Assembly (NCBI GenBank): GCA_910592205.1
Contig: CAJVPJ010000156.1
Span: forward strand, 1 to 39,099
Origin: Paraglomus occultum
Taxonomy: Eukaryota; Glomeromycota; Glomeromycetes; Paraglomerales; Paraglomeraceae
DNA: 39,099 nucleotides
Reading direction: 5' to 3'
Shown: positions 1-12,424 of the stretch, piece by piece
Layout of the letters: every line of letters starts with the position of its first letter
Position numbering within the stretch: the stretch's first letter is position 1
Made by a program: the position numbers and the translations under genes
The notes under the pieces: model-generated
Database searches by the model: none
What the model was told of the DNA's origin: nothing
Seen by the model: the letters and a program-made list of their open reading frames with translations, nothing else

Positions 1-343
1 TAGATTCACTTAAATTGGCAAGTTGTATCGTTCACAAATACCAATTGAAATACACATTCTTTTATCACGGATTTCAGGTGATCGACATTTCGGCCAATAC
101 TTTTTGGTAGTGAGTGTATATATCGTTAATAGCACTCTGAATTATCCACGCATCTGGACGCTATCAGAATCAAGTTTCTTTTGGCACAGAATCGGGCATA
201 ATATTGCATATCAAAAGTTTATTAAACCAAAAGGCGGTTCACAGGTCATCAATGCATAACAAAGAATACACGCCTGATTTCTCTAACGCCCTCCTTGACA
301 CGTGATTCACTGACATGAATCTTTTAAGCATAGTCATCATGCA

Positions 344-448
344 TAATATGTCTCCACTTTGAAGATCACAATGCACTAATTCCACGTCATGAATCTCGCT
401 CAGACAAACAGGAATATCCCACCAAATGGAATAATCTGATAAATAAGG
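344..448 (-). pseudogene. protein-kinase catalytic-loop relic
   Basis: The minus-strand translation contains SEIHDVELVHCDLQSGDIL. This matches the pattern of a kinase alphaE helix followed by the catalytic loop (…IH…VHCD.HSGNIL) seen in tyrosine-kinase-like proteins, with Gln and Asp replacing the usual His and Asn. A preceding LSDYSIWWDI stretch fits the segment just before that loop. No glycine-rich loop, VAIK lysine or DFG was found in frame around it, and the flanks carry stops, so it is called a decayed fragment. What is seen is the motif only; the family assignment is by recognition. The alternative is a chance open frame. Confidence 0.45.
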
Positions 449-499
449 CAGAAAAACATCATTGTTTAGTGTAGGATGTACTCTTTGTTTCGAGTGCAA

Positions 500-1315
500 G
501 CAGTATGCGAATATTTGTCAAATTAAACACCATTTAGTAAGACTATAAACGATTGCTTACCTCGAAAATAAATAATTACGTCGTTTATCAAAGTTTTTAA
601 AGTGTTTTAATTACAACAATTTATATTATCCTTTATACTTTGCAGTATGCCGACTTGAGATTGGATCGGGCGCATCAATGACTCTTGAGTGATCATAATT
701 AGGCGTTACTATCTTTAAATATTCCTGAACTAATCACTTAAATCAAATAACCACTCGATTAAACGCATGCTTTACACGTAAATGTATCCCGTTCTAATGG
801 ATTATGCTCGACATCATAGTAATTGATTCGCTGATTGTCAAAGAAGGCATCCATCTCGCTGTTGGAGTTAAAAATGGCCTATTGTGATCGAGTTACTCCT
901 TCGAGAATAGTATTCGTGCTACCTTTTGAAGCTGATCGTCGCAATAAACATTTTCATTAATCCGATCGACATTATAATTATTATTTTGCTGTCGGCTTGT
1001 ATAAATAATGTCAACAATCAGTATGCTAAATTAATTATAATGTACAATACACGTACAGTATATATATATTATATGTAAGTAATGACGTTAAAATATTGCG
1101 ATCAGCAAGATAAAATCCCCGACTTAATTTTCATGTGCTGTGTGACATAACCAGTAGATCTTCATGGCGTAAACGACCACCTAAAAATATGCATTTTTCG
1201 CTCCACAACTTTCCCCATTTATATAAAAGCAGTTGTCGACTTCTTATTCTTATTACTGCATAGAAGATCATTATATCACAATTTCTGCCTTACCGCCAAG
1301 ATACTTTGATAAATA
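500..1315. other. intergenic, upstream of the lipase gene
   Basis: No coding exon is supported here on either strand. The sequence is AT-rich with short A/T tracts near 1060-1075. The only signal noted is a TATA-like sequence close to the downstream gene. Confidence 0.5.
1220..1229 (+). promoter_or_regulatory. TATA-like box of the lipase gene
   Basis: The sequence TATATAAAAG lies 87 bases before the ATG at 1316, a spacing that fits a TATA box plus a short 5' leader. It is a single motif match in AT-rich DNA, so confidence is modest. Confidence 0.4.
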
Positions 1316-3257
1316 ATGGCCGTACCCATTCTTGGCCGTCTTAACTTGCGTGATTATCAGGCCTTGTTTATTGGATGGTTGCTGCTATTTGTTGAGGCTA
1401 TCCTGCGTTTGGTTACTTTCTGTTTACCACTCCCTGTGCTAGAGATTTGCAAGACTGAAAGTCAGAGGTGTGTGATCTTGTTAAGAGATCAAAAATCAGA
1501 GAAAAAAATCCTTTTACAAAAACGTCAATAACTTACATGGTTGCATATCCTAAATTACTGTTCGGATCTTCACTATTTAGGATTTTCTCCAAGTTCTATA
1601 AAGATGAAAGGACAGATCCCGTTAAAAAATTGCAAAAAGCTAATAACTTCTCCGAGATGGCTGAGTTCTGGTATGTGTTGATTGCAACAGTCCGAAAGGA
1701 AACTGCATAGAACATACTATAAAACGAATAATTATCGCTAGGGAATATCCATCCGAGGAACACGTCGTGAAAACACAAGATAATTACATGTTAGGAGTGC
1801 ACCGTATTCCACGAGGAAGATCCACGCCACGTTCTGAGGGTAGTCCAAGTATTGAAAGTATATTCAAAAAACGTGGGATTCCCGTATCGGCTATTCGAGG
1901 TACTATCTCTGGTAAAACATCCGACGTAAGGCCTGTTGTCTTGTTGTATCATGGATTGATGATGTGCAGCGAAGTGTGGTTATGCAATCTTGAGGATGAG
2001 AACAGAATGGCAACATTATTAGCCGATGCTGGGTATGTTTCTTAATTAATTGTACATTCGTACGATGCCAAATGCTAACAGAGTCTTGTAATGTTTTTTG
2101 TATGATGGATAGTTATGACGTATGGTTCGGTAATGCACGTGGTAACAAGTATTCCATGAAACACACTCAATACAGTCCAAATGGGACTCAATTCTGGAAT
2201 TACTGTATTGATGAATTTGCAATGTGTGATTTGCCGAGTTTGGTTGACGTATGTATTTTGAATGATGCCTAAGTTTTGCTTTAAACTTTGTATTGAAATT
2301 AACCAGTCGATGCGTGTAGTACATTCTCGAGACTACAGGCGCACCTTCACTTACGTATATTGGATTCTCTCAAGGAACGGCAACAGCATTTGCAGCCCTG
2401 TCGGTCAGCCCGCAACTCAACAAAAAAGTTAATCTGTTTATTGCGCTGGCTCCTGCTACAAGTCCAAGAGGTCAATTCCTTATACAGATTCATCGTTAAA
2501 CCTGTTTGATATGTCTATTGATATCTTTACCTTCTTTTAGGTCTTCATAACATTTTTGTTGATGCGATTATCAAGGCATCGCCAAACATAGTCTACCTTC
2601 TTTTCGGTCGTAAAGCATGTTTAGCTGTTGTTCTGTTCTGGCAAAAAGTACTCGCTCCGCCCATTTTTACAAAGATTCTTGACTTGGCTATGAGTTTCCT
2701 ATTTGGATGGAAACTCGATTTAATCACTGAAGCTCAGAAGGCTGTGTCCTATTATCATCTGTATAGTTGCGCGAGTACCAAAAGTCTCGTACACTGGTTT
2801 CAGATAATCAGAGCAAGAAACTTCCAGGTGTACGACGAGTTACCCGCGTATTCTTCTTACACTTCACTGGGATATTGCCCGTCTAGGTTCCCTACTCAAC
2901 AGATTGCCACTCCAATTGCTGTTTTCTATGGTGGAAGTGACAGTCTGGTGGATATAAACGTATTGACCAGACAATTACCTAAATGCGTGCTTTTGAAGGA
3001 AGTGAAGAAGTATGAACATATAGGTAAGTAGGGTAATATTTCTCCGTTTTCAACGATTTTAGTTTATTGAGTATGCAGCTAACGTTCAACCATACTTAAC
3101 GTCAGACTTCATTTGGGCGGCAGACGTGCATAAACATGTCTTCCCTGAGCTATTTGATCTTCTCAGAGTGTATAATGTTGATGGTGCTGAAAGAGATGAC
3201 ATTGACGTCGATGCAGACTATGACCGTGTCTATGATCCTATAATGACTAAAAATTAA
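1316..3257 (+). CDS. acid lipase / steryl ester hydrolase family (TGL1/YEH-like)
   Basis: Seven exons join in frame: 1316-1467, 1581-1670, 1742-2032, 2113-2248, 2320-2470, 2541-3023 and 3106-3257, giving 484 aa. All introns are GT-AG and 70-113 nt long. The N-terminus has a hydrophobic stretch (about residues 15-45) that would anchor it in the membrane or lipid-droplet surface. The alpha/beta-hydrolase core shows the HG oxyanion motif (LLYHGLM), the nucleophile elbow GFSQG (Ser near 240), GGSDSLVD (Asp near 407) and EHIDFIWA (His near 433), the full triad of the gastric/lysosomal acid lipase family. Fungal members (Tgl1, Yeh1, Yeh2) hydrolyse steryl esters. The substrate is inferred from that membrane-anchored architecture; triglyceride lipase is the alternative. 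The acidic C-terminal tail is short. Confidence 0.88.
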
Positions 3258-3830
3258 TCAATTACTAGCCGTATTAATAAAATTAATAGATTAGTAGATT
3301 ATTTGCATTAGTTAAAACTCGCACTCTTGTTTATTCTATATGCTTACAACTCTGGTTAGAACTGTAGATACTAACGACTAGTCCGATAGCATTGTTATGT
3401 GAAGCGCATAATTCATTAACCACATACAAGATAAAGACGTAGGACGAACTATTACTAAATTTGCCAGTTAACGTTTGCGTATGCTTAATTAGGAAGTTAT
3501 CGGTTATCACTGTCCTTTTAACAAATATTTGGTTTACGCGTAATTTTCTTTAAAAAAAAGGAAAAAAAAAGATTACATCCAGATTTTACAAAAGGGTGAG
3601 GTCGGTTGTGCGCCATGCCAAGATTAAACAAACGGTCCTTGCGAAATTTCTAAAGGGCCTGCTTGCTTTCTTTTGGGCCCTCGAACTTTTATCGGGTTTT
3701 CCTTTCTTCTGATTAACCATAGAATTATAAGCTATTTAATTTGGAGTTGCATCACATGGGAATACTGTGTGTGACTGACACGTGTTTTTATATTTTCCAA
3801 AAAAATTCTGATCAACGAAACCTTTGCCTC
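3258..3830. other. intergenic between lipase and SHMT
   Basis: No gene is seen. An A-rich tract lies near 3552-3570, followed by a GC-richer patch (3590-3690) holding a short GGGCC…GGCCC inverted repeat near 3656-3680. This patch precedes the SHMT start and may be its promoter region. Confidence 0.4.
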
Positions 3831-6173
3831 ATGTCGAGAAATATCTTGCAGAGTATAGGCCTCGCTCATTCCTTAAAAGTTTCTCAAAGAGCAACTTCCT
3901 GTCTGTTGGTTGGTAACTTTAAGAAGCTAGAAGATGCTGTTGATCAAATACTAAACGATTGTTTTGCTGATGGTTTAGCGAAGATATGTCTCAGTTGCAG
4001 CTCAAAAAGAAGTAAGACAAAGATTGATGATTCATTACAAGTTTTTAAATCGAAATAGTATTAAGTAGTAAATTGTCACTAGTTCCTGAACAAATCTTTG
4101 TCGGAAGCTGATGTCGAAATTTTTGATATCATCGAAAAAGAAAAGAGACGACAGCGAGAGAGTATTGTTCTCATACCATCAGAGGTATTAAGAGGGCGTG
4201 ATTGTCCATACACATGGTCTCGTTTGATGTTTTTACGTTCCCATACTGACTTAATATGTAGAACTTTACCTCTCGTGCTGTGATGGATGCATTAGGATCT
4301 GTAATGCAAAATAAATATTCAGAAGGGTATCCTGGGGCCAGGTAATAATTATAGGTTATTCAGGCAAAAAAAAAATATCATGCAGTCTGTGGAATTTGAC
4401 GTATGCTCATTCATTGTTATGATTCGTATTCCAAGATATTATGGGGGAAACGAATATATTGATCAAGCAGAGACTCTCTGTCAAAAGAGAGCATTAGAAG
4501 CGTTCGACCTTGATCCAACAAAATGGGGTGTCAACGTCCAAGCATTATCCGGTATCATTTTACGCGTAGTAATTAGAAATAACAGAGAAATAGTACAGAC
4601 TTTTATCTATAACTGAGATGCCATTTCAATGACAACAGGCGCGCCAGCTAATTTGTATACGTACAGTGCAATACTTAAACCCCACGAACGTCTAATGGGC
4701 CTCGATTTACCGCATGGTGGACAGTAAGTAATAACAATGGTTACCAAGGATTGTTTTTCTAGTTGCCTTGATTAGTAGTTTTTACCAATTACTCACGTCT
4801 GTGTTTTGATTTAGTCTTTCTCATGGATATCAGACGCCTACTAGAAAGGTGTCATATGTATCAGTTTATTTCGAAACGATGCCTTATCGTCTGAACGAAG
4901 AGACCGGCTATATAGATTACGATACACTTGAGGCAACCGCTACTCTGTTTAGACCAAAAATTATAATCGCTGGCGCTAGCGCTTATCCCAGAAAGTACGA
5001 TTATGCAAGAATGAAGCAAATTTGCGCAAAAATAAATGCGTATTTGATGGCCGATATTGCACATACTAGCGGTGAGTGACATATGTAACGTGAATCTATT
5101 TAGAATGATGCTTGATTCTCTTTTTTTTTTGTGTAGGAATGATGGCAGCCGGAGTTCTTCCGGCACCGTTTGAGTATGCAGACATTGTCACCACCACAAC
5201 GCACAAGTCACTGCGTGGACCACGTGGCGCGTTGATTTTCTTCCGTAAAGGTACCAGATCAATCAACAAAAATGGTGACGGTAAGTCTTTCTTTTAACAC
5301 TTGATTCTCACGGCTTACTCGAAAAGCAAACTTTACTTTCCGTTTTCTAGTAATAATGAAAAGTCTACTGAATGCAATCAAATTTTGTTAAAGAAATCCC
5401 ATATGAGCTCGAGAAGCTCATCAACCAAACGGTATTTCCGGGTCATCAGGGTGGGCCACATAATCACACCATCACTGCAATGGCAGTAGCATTGAAACAG
5501 ACCAGATCACCTCTATTTAAAGAGTATCAGCAACAAGTGTTGGATAATTGTCAAGCGTTTGCTCGCGCATTTACGAATAAGAGCTATAAATTGGTATCGG
5601 ATGGAACTGACATTCATTTTCTGTTATTGAATCTCAAACCAAAGGTAAAGCGATATGCGGATTTCAAGTTTTGATTGTTCAGGAATCTATCTATTATTTA
5701 TTAATTCTCTTATTGTTTTCAAGGGCGTGGATGGGGCACGTGTTGAACGCGTGTTAGAATTGGCAAATATTGCGGCTAACAAAAATACTATTCCGGGTGA
5801 TAAAAGCGCGTTTGTTCCTGGTGGTCTTCGTATTGGAACACCGGCTATGACTTCGCGTGGACTCGTTGAATCAGATTTTGAGAAAGTTGCAGAGTTCATT
5901 GACCGAGGTGTACGCATCGCTGTCGACGTGGATGATAAAGTCAAAGGTATTAAAGAATTTTTTGAGCGGAAACTGCTTGCGTGGAGCAACGTTTATTAAT
6001 GGGTCATCGTACATGTCTGATTGTTAGACAAGAAGTTACAAGATTTCAACAATTATATTGGCGAAGACGGGTCAAGCGAGCCTCGAATAAAAGAATTGAA
6101 AGAAGAAGTTGTTGCATTTGCCAAGAAGTTTCCGACAGTTGGATTTAATGAGGATGAGATGAAGTATGCTTGA
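3831..6173 (+). CDS. SHM1: serine hydroxymethyltransferase, probably mitochondrial
   Basis: This PLP enzyme interconverts serine and glycine with transfer of a one-carbon unit to tetrahydrofolate. Ten exons fit: 3831-3908, 4083-4184, 4262-4341, 4436-4551, 4639-4723, 4815-5071, 5137-5280, 5394-5644, 5724-5946 and 6028-6173, giving 493 aa, normal for the family. Visible landmarks are [42 protein letters not shown], the PLP-lysine motif [13 protein letters not shown] (Lys near 263), GGPHNHT and [12 protein letters not shown]. The first 25 or so residues are rich in Arg, Ser and hydrophobics with no acid, which looks like a mitochondrial presequence; fungi usually also have a cytosolic isozyme. 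The first intron (3909-4082) obeys GT-AG but its donor GTTGGT is weak, so the N-terminus is the least certain part. Confidence 0.93.
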
Positions 6174-7663
6174 TGATCTTTTTATTTCGTAGCCAGTTAT
6201 TCTGACACTATATATGTTAGAGCGTGATATTTTAGCGTAACATGTCGATATAACAGTTTATAATGAATGATTGAGCACAAACACTCAATTGTAACGGTTA
6301 GAGCTACTACTAATAATGAAATAAAGTCCAATGTATTTTTGACTTTACAGAAAATCTTTATAGTTTTTTTGTTAATAATACAATAATACTGTCCTCTTTT
6401 TGAATTATATGCGTTGTTAGTTCTATAATTATTATTCCCTCAGTATGAAGGAAAATATATGATAAAACAAATAAAAAAAAATAAGAAAATAAATAAAATG
6501 ATAATGGCCACCTAAGCGACATACTGGTCGACCTTATTGTTTTTAACGCTGATAAAGACTGGGCTCGTGGTCAGCATCCGGTTAAATTTTTCTCCTGGAA
6601 CAGCTACGCAATGAAGGCAGGCGCAGTAGATTCAAAAGTAAAATATACTGTCATTTATGAAATACGCACATTTAAAAAAGTGAAAAGTACTTTTATTGGA
6701 GCCGAAAAGCGAATGCTTGACATATAAGAGTTCTAGTTAATGCATTCAATTGTTCTGCGAACTTCATCTATTATGCCTTACCAATCAATTGTGGGAAAGA
6801 AGTCACTACCGTTATTCTCGAGCAATCGATAGAATTGTTCTTTGATTAGCTAATATAGTCTGTAACTCACGCAAGAGAGCCAATAATTTCTGTTTTCTAC
6901 GCATATCTTTAAAGCCGAGCAATTTAGATCGTTCATTATTGTGGTCCCGGCAACAGGGCAAGCAAGTTGGTATACACTTTGGATAATATTTTTTGGGTCT
7001 AAAAATGTGATAGAAGACGATGGCCTCCTGATAACAGTTATATATAAAAATTGCTTTGTCGGCCATTTTTTATGATATAAATATTTAAAAATAAAGACCA
7101 CATTCCAAGAAGTTTGGAATAATTTTTTCTTCTTCATTAGCTATGACGTTCTTAATAAGTCTTGAATACCACCGAGAAGGTCGCCTGTGCCCCAACTTTG
7201 GTTTTGTAGCTCAACAAAAAGTCTTTATGGCAAAACGAGAAGTTTTCGTGCCACGCTACTTGTTTCTACATTTAAAATAGAAAAAAAAACTCTTTATTTG
7301 CCTTCTTGTACCTGTCAACAAGTGTAAGCGCTCTTCACTCTCCCCGTTACATTTGGCAAGATTATTAAGCGATTTATATATACGTCTAGGTTTTTTCGAA
7401 GGGCCCTTCGCTAAGCTCCTCTGAAAAATCAACGTCTCATTTCGAAGATACTCTGTTTAAAAAGTATCGGTAGATTATTTTATTAAAGAAAAACTTGAGA
7501 CGCGACGCGATATTATTATTATATCGTACGAACCATTAATCACATTACCGAATTTAATTCACGTGTGTTCGATCTGCACCTATTAAATGTTCGAATTAAA
7601 TGTCATTTTGAGAACTTTCCATTTTTATTACATGCCAGCTTCAACATTAGGAAATGCAATGTT
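6174..7663. other. intergenic between SHMT and the channel gene
   Basis: This holds the SHMT 3' UTR, then AT-rich DNA. One coding-like stretch (6486-6726) is listed separately. A minus-strand frame at 6812-7066 begins MADKAIFIYNCYQ, has several cysteines and a basic Leu-rich end, but matches no family I recognise and could be chance. Confidence 0.4.
6486..6726 (+). other. unassigned coding-like stretch, possible exon or gene relic
   Basis: A plus-strand frame of roughly 75 codons without a start codon ends at TAA 6724-6726. It reads GHLSDILVDLIVFNADKDW and later FFSWNSYAMKAGAVDS. The composition looks protein-like rather than AT-driven, and local GC is higher than in the flanks. I do not recognise the family. 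It could be a last exon whose upstream exons were lost, a transposon fragment, or chance. Confidence 0.25.
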
Positions 7664-7838
7664 TTTAGATATTAATAAGATATATTAATTAATTGTATCG
7701 GCGGAACTCGTAACTTCTGAATGTCTATATATTTGACGTTCCTCTAATGTTAATGTGTTTAGATATTAATAAGATATATTAATTAATTGTATCGGCGGAA
7801 CTCGCAACTTCTGAATGTCTATATATTTGACGTTCCTC
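7664..7838. repeat. tandem direct repeat, 94-bp period, covering the channel gene 3' end
   Basis: An 81-base unit at 7664-7744 recurs at 7758-7838 with one difference (T at 7711, C at 7805). The second copy contains the last codons and the TAA stop of the minus-strand channel gene; the first copy lies just downstream in that gene's orientation. Near identity implies a recent local duplication. Confidence 0.92.
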
Positions 7839-10800
7839 CAATTCCATGCCTGCGATTGCTTTAAACGCCTTAGTCTGACGATACTCTTTAACTTTGCTTC
7901 TGTCTGCTTCGTAATAGATATATCTTGGAAATAGAACCCTATTGTGGGAAGTATTTTGAATTTAACGCAACTGAATATATACACATTTGTCATAAATTCG
8001 ATCAAAAAGCAAACATACCTATTTTTCTTCTTTTCAGGCGTCATCCAGAATAGTTCAAATTCAGCAAGTATCTCGGCACAATTGAGTACCCAGATTCTCC
8101 GAGCCTGAGAGGCGACATCACTGTATGCAGTGTTGAGAATAGCGACTACACGAAAACACAATAGAGATCAAGTCAGTTTACGGATAAGAGAATATGCGAT
8201 GGTTGATAAGAGCCCTTGCGCACTTACTGAGAATGTTCAGCAACATTATTGTTGTGCTAATCATGAAAAGTATTCGCAGCATGTTAACATCGAACGAATG
8301 AACATCGCTGACCGCTGAAAAGTCGCCTCCTAAGAATGTCATCACGCTGTTTAGAGATAACCAGAATGATTGGAAATTATCGTCGCTATTGTCGTTACGA
8401 AGAAGAATCCAGCAAGCACTGGTAAAGCCAGCAAGTATAGCAGACATCAACAAGATGAAAGATACCAAGTTTAAAATGGCTTTGTATAATATAATGATAA
8501 AGACTCCCATTCTAAATAGAATAAAAAGAAATCGAATAACCGCGGATTAGTTACCACGTGTCTGCTTCAATAGAGTACAAGTAACTGAAGCTCGGAATAA
8601 TTACCCTTCAAACGCCCGAAGATTTAATGCCATAAACACCCATAACAATAATACTACCCATGACAAGGACCGACTTGATGGTGGATTGTCAGCCTGCGCA
8701 TTTATCGAAACGATAAGAGGAAGAATAAACGAAGCCAACTCGATGATATTATAGAGATTATAGGAGTATTTCAGCCTTAAGGTAAGAGATTGTCTGAGCT
8801 CCAATAAAAGAAAAATGGTCGCCATCACGATTACAGGATATTTGAGTCCACTGTCGTGTAAAACGTTGTCACCAATACTTGCAGGAATAATAAACATCGC
8901 CGAGTAAATCCAATACGCAAATAATAAAAATAAATAGTATTTTTGACCATAATTTTCCCATTTATATTTTACCAACGCTTCAAATGCAGGTTCCTGAAGC
9001 ATAGGGTGACGTAGAACCGCCAGATTAATGAAAACACTGTAATGGCTCGGGATAACCCATGAACCGATGAGCGGTATCTTTTGTACAAATGTCTCGTCAT
9101 AGAACTTGGCAAAGTAGTTTTCCCAGTGTTTTTTATTTCCGAGAGGATAAGACGCGATAGGACTTGGTGGTAAAATAGGATCGCTTATTCCCGGGAGTGG
9201 TGATATACAATTCGCATTGTCATAATAGCCATGATAGGTTTTCCCTGACAAATTCAAGAGGCTTGACAAAGCGTTTGAAAATTTTGAGAATCTCCTACGG
9301 TTGCAATGGGACATATCGATGTGTTCCATTATTGCACGTGTACTCATATGGCGTTCGTATGACATTCGACTTTCCTTGTCCGGACAAATATAAGAGAGGT
9401 ATGCTGCATACTCTTGTGACCTGCTTGGTCTTATATCGGCAATCTCGTGCAATAGAGGAGTAACAAACATCATATATCCGGGATATTCTCTGGCTTGCCG
9501 GATGCAATAAGTGACTATATGATCAAGAACTATAGACATTTGATCATCTTCCTCGTTTTCAGACTGTTGAATATAAGATATAATTTGACTGAGCAAGCTG
9601 CATTTGTAGTTTGCCAGATAAAAACGCGGAACGTATTTGCCCTTGCTAAAGATACGTTCAAGCCACTCTGCCGATCGATACTTTGGTATGCATGTGAGCA
9701 AATACTCCATGGTGCACGTATAAAAGTTGTCGTCAACGTCATTTAAGACAATTTTGCCAAGTTTATCATCAAGAAATTCGTAGCACTTGGTAGCTGTGTG
9801 GCTCGGGTTTAGTGGATCGAGCGCCAGGAAACGTGCAGCATGTTTCATAGACATTTTCCGAGACTCTCTGAAAACCATTTCGTTTTGACGCTTGGTTGAT
9901 TCATCAAAATGAATTGTGAGATAAGATTCAAAGAGCTCGACAGCATCAATTTTAATAAATTTGTCTGGTACTGCCCAAATATATGTCAGTTTAACTTCCT
10001 CTATTGTTTCTCCTTTGATCTCCCAAATCTGTATTGAAAAGTGACTCTGATAAAGGAAAGTCGTCTGATCCAAGAACTTCACTTTAGGAAAAAACTCATC
10101 CACATGTGATTCAATAGGAAATTCTACTATAAGGGGTAAAATACGACTCCGTTAAAACTTTGAACTCTCAATAATCAGCACATCATAACTTAACTATCGT
10201 CATTACTTACAGGGTTCAGCATCGCGATGTTCTATAGTCAACAGTATGCTATAAAATTTCCAATCAACTCGTACTGTGATTTTCCCGTCAATTGAGCGAT
10301 CCCTGTTGAACCTGTGCGCGTGATCACTATAATCAAACGCACTGTCTAGTTGAAACTTCGCTTCGTTGCCGTCAATTGAAATAGTATCCTTATTGATCAA
10401 ATGCGTTGTGACGGTAGTACCGGTGGGTTCAATTACATAAAACTTGCCGGTGACAGTTTGAATCATTACAGAGAGTTCAGTATTTTTGCCTTCAAAAGAT
10501 GAAGATTCCATGTACGGATTGGACAACATTTCGCCAGTTAATGGATCATAATTGTTCAGTTCAAAAGCTTTCTTTGACGAGTTATAATGGACAGTGACTA
10601 AATGTTCCACTCCATGTAAAAAGTAAACTGACCCAAGAAGGTTATAGCCAAATTTAATTTTCGATAATAGAATTCCCGTTTCAATGTCAAAGATTCGAAG
10701 ATCCTTCTCAGGTGAATAAAAGGCCATCATTGTTCTTTGCCTACAGACAACGTCGTCATAGAAAACTGGATGAAAGGTCTGGACGAGGTCACCATTGCTG

Positions 10801-12424
10801 CTATATCTTAAATGTGCTACGTTCTGAGGACCATCGCCATAGATAATTATCTCAGTTCCACTTTCACCTTTCTGAGAAGGGGCTGCACGTACAGTGGCAA
10901 GCTTTCCTATATACATGAGTATTTCTGCAGAAGGTTTTGAAAGGCATTGCAAACGTACTGCGTTTTTGCTCTGTTTAGTTTGTTCTTCAATCCATACTAA
11001 TGTTTCACCATCACTCAACATTTCTGCACATAAAGCCTTTTTTGAAATCGTAGCAAGAGATGGTACGCCTGGCACTGGTTGCCCATCAATAAATTGTTGA
11101 TTACATGCGACTGATGCATTCACCAGTTCTTTATCCAGTTTAATAAAGACATGAACTCTTCCACCACATGCTTTAGATATTGCAATTGTAACATTGTCTT
11201 TGTGCCAATTTTGTTTAAATCCTTCGAAACGATCGAGAAATTTCGACAATTCGGCATTGATAAGATCTTTAAAATATCCCATAGCAATAGAATGTTTTTC
11301 AGTCCTAAATCTTGATACAATGCCATACTCTTGGTCAGCCCTAAACCTCGTCAGTGGGGTAAGCTTTGGCTTTGATGGCGACACGAAATCAACCTCACTT
11401 ATAGAGACAACTGTATCATTCGTACTGTATAACGCAACGTACTTATGATCGGATGATAAGGCCATACGTTCAATCTGTGATGTATGCACGAAAGTTGGAT
11501 ACGGTAGTGGTTTTGTATATGTTTGAAACTCGACATCCACTTTAGAGCCTTCGTTGCATGTCACATATGCATATAGCGGGCGGTTTTCTCTAAGCAGAGA
11601 AAAGGCTTTGTCAAATTAAATTTTTAGTTAATATGGATTGTGAATAGTATGTAATGATTCAATCGATTATGTAACTACGTACAGAAAACGTATCCTTTGT
11701 TGTTTTCGATAAAGAACAGTCTTTGATCATCATAAATGCCTACACCGAATCCAATAACGTCGCCTTTCGTATACGGAATATCCTTGAATTCCTCTTTCTT
11801 TCCATCATTTATAGTTCCATCACTATAATATTCCCATCCGAGTCCTGCATTTATCAAAATGTTGAATAGCGACATTAGCGGGATGTGAGCGGACTATGAG
11901 ATCGGAACAATGGGAAACTACAGACCAATGTCAACGAATTTTTTAATAACTTTCTTGTCAGGTTTACTATCACACTCCACAACGCCTACAACGATGCCAC
12001 TTTAATTTTTAGTTAGTTAGGTTGATTAGAAAGTCAGTGATTAATGAATACCCAGTTTCACTCACCGTTCATCTTGATTCTCTAATATCTTTACCCGAGC
12101 ATAGAAAGTCTCTTTGTCTCTATAGGCTCTTCCCAAGACCTTACTTGTCTCGTAGATTTCTGCATTGTAATAAGACATGAGAATTAGGAAACGACGATCA
12201 GAATCAAGTCAAGAGAGGTATGAACATTAATTACCTTCGTGCCCTGGTGGAATAGTATTATCTTCTGAGTTAATATACGCAGCATATAATGTTAATTAAT
12301 AGGACGGGAGTTGTATAATGGTGGTCGAATATACCTTCATTATTTACTCACTTTCTATTAAATGATTGTCTGAATTCTCACTCTCAGCCTCTGTGCTGTC
12401 AACCACAATGTTTATTAAAGACAT
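7779..12424 (-). CDS. SPRY / beta-propeller-like / TRP-like ion channel fusion protein
   Basis: Ten exons chain in frame: 12424-12352, 12264-12235, 12159-12066, 11999-11926, 11844-11679, 11589-10211, 10126-8605, 8511-8228, 8145-8019 and 7938-7779, giving 1302 aa. Residues about 28-160 look like a SPRY domain (ETFYARVKILEN, RGIVVGVV, LGWEYYSDG, GDVIGFGVGI, LFFIENN). Residues about 165-610 hold beta-propeller-like repeats (MALSSDHKYVALYST, KDLRIFDIETG). A soluble linker follows to about 990. Six membrane segments then run near 1002-1023, 1034-1050, 1063-1081, 1092-1108, 1114-1150 and 1188-1212. The pore helix and loop FWLSLNSVMTFLGGDF precedes the S6-like LLNILIAILNTAYSD. S4 lacks regular charges, so it is TRP-like rather than voltage-gated. 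A cation channel of the plasma or an internal membrane is inferred. The SPRY and propeller parts may bind regulators. Confidence 0.8.

Noticed and set aside
5687-5989. Minus-strand frame of 100 codons inside SHMT
   Set aside because: Shadow of the conserved SHMT exon on the other strand.
6812-7137. Two overlapping minus-strand frames with several cysteines
   Set aside because: No conserved motif, no partner exons and AT-rich context; could not be told from chance.
8601-9746. Plus-strand open frames at 9197-9463 and 9495-9746
   Set aside because: They lie antisense to the well-supported channel exon 7 and have no recognisable content.
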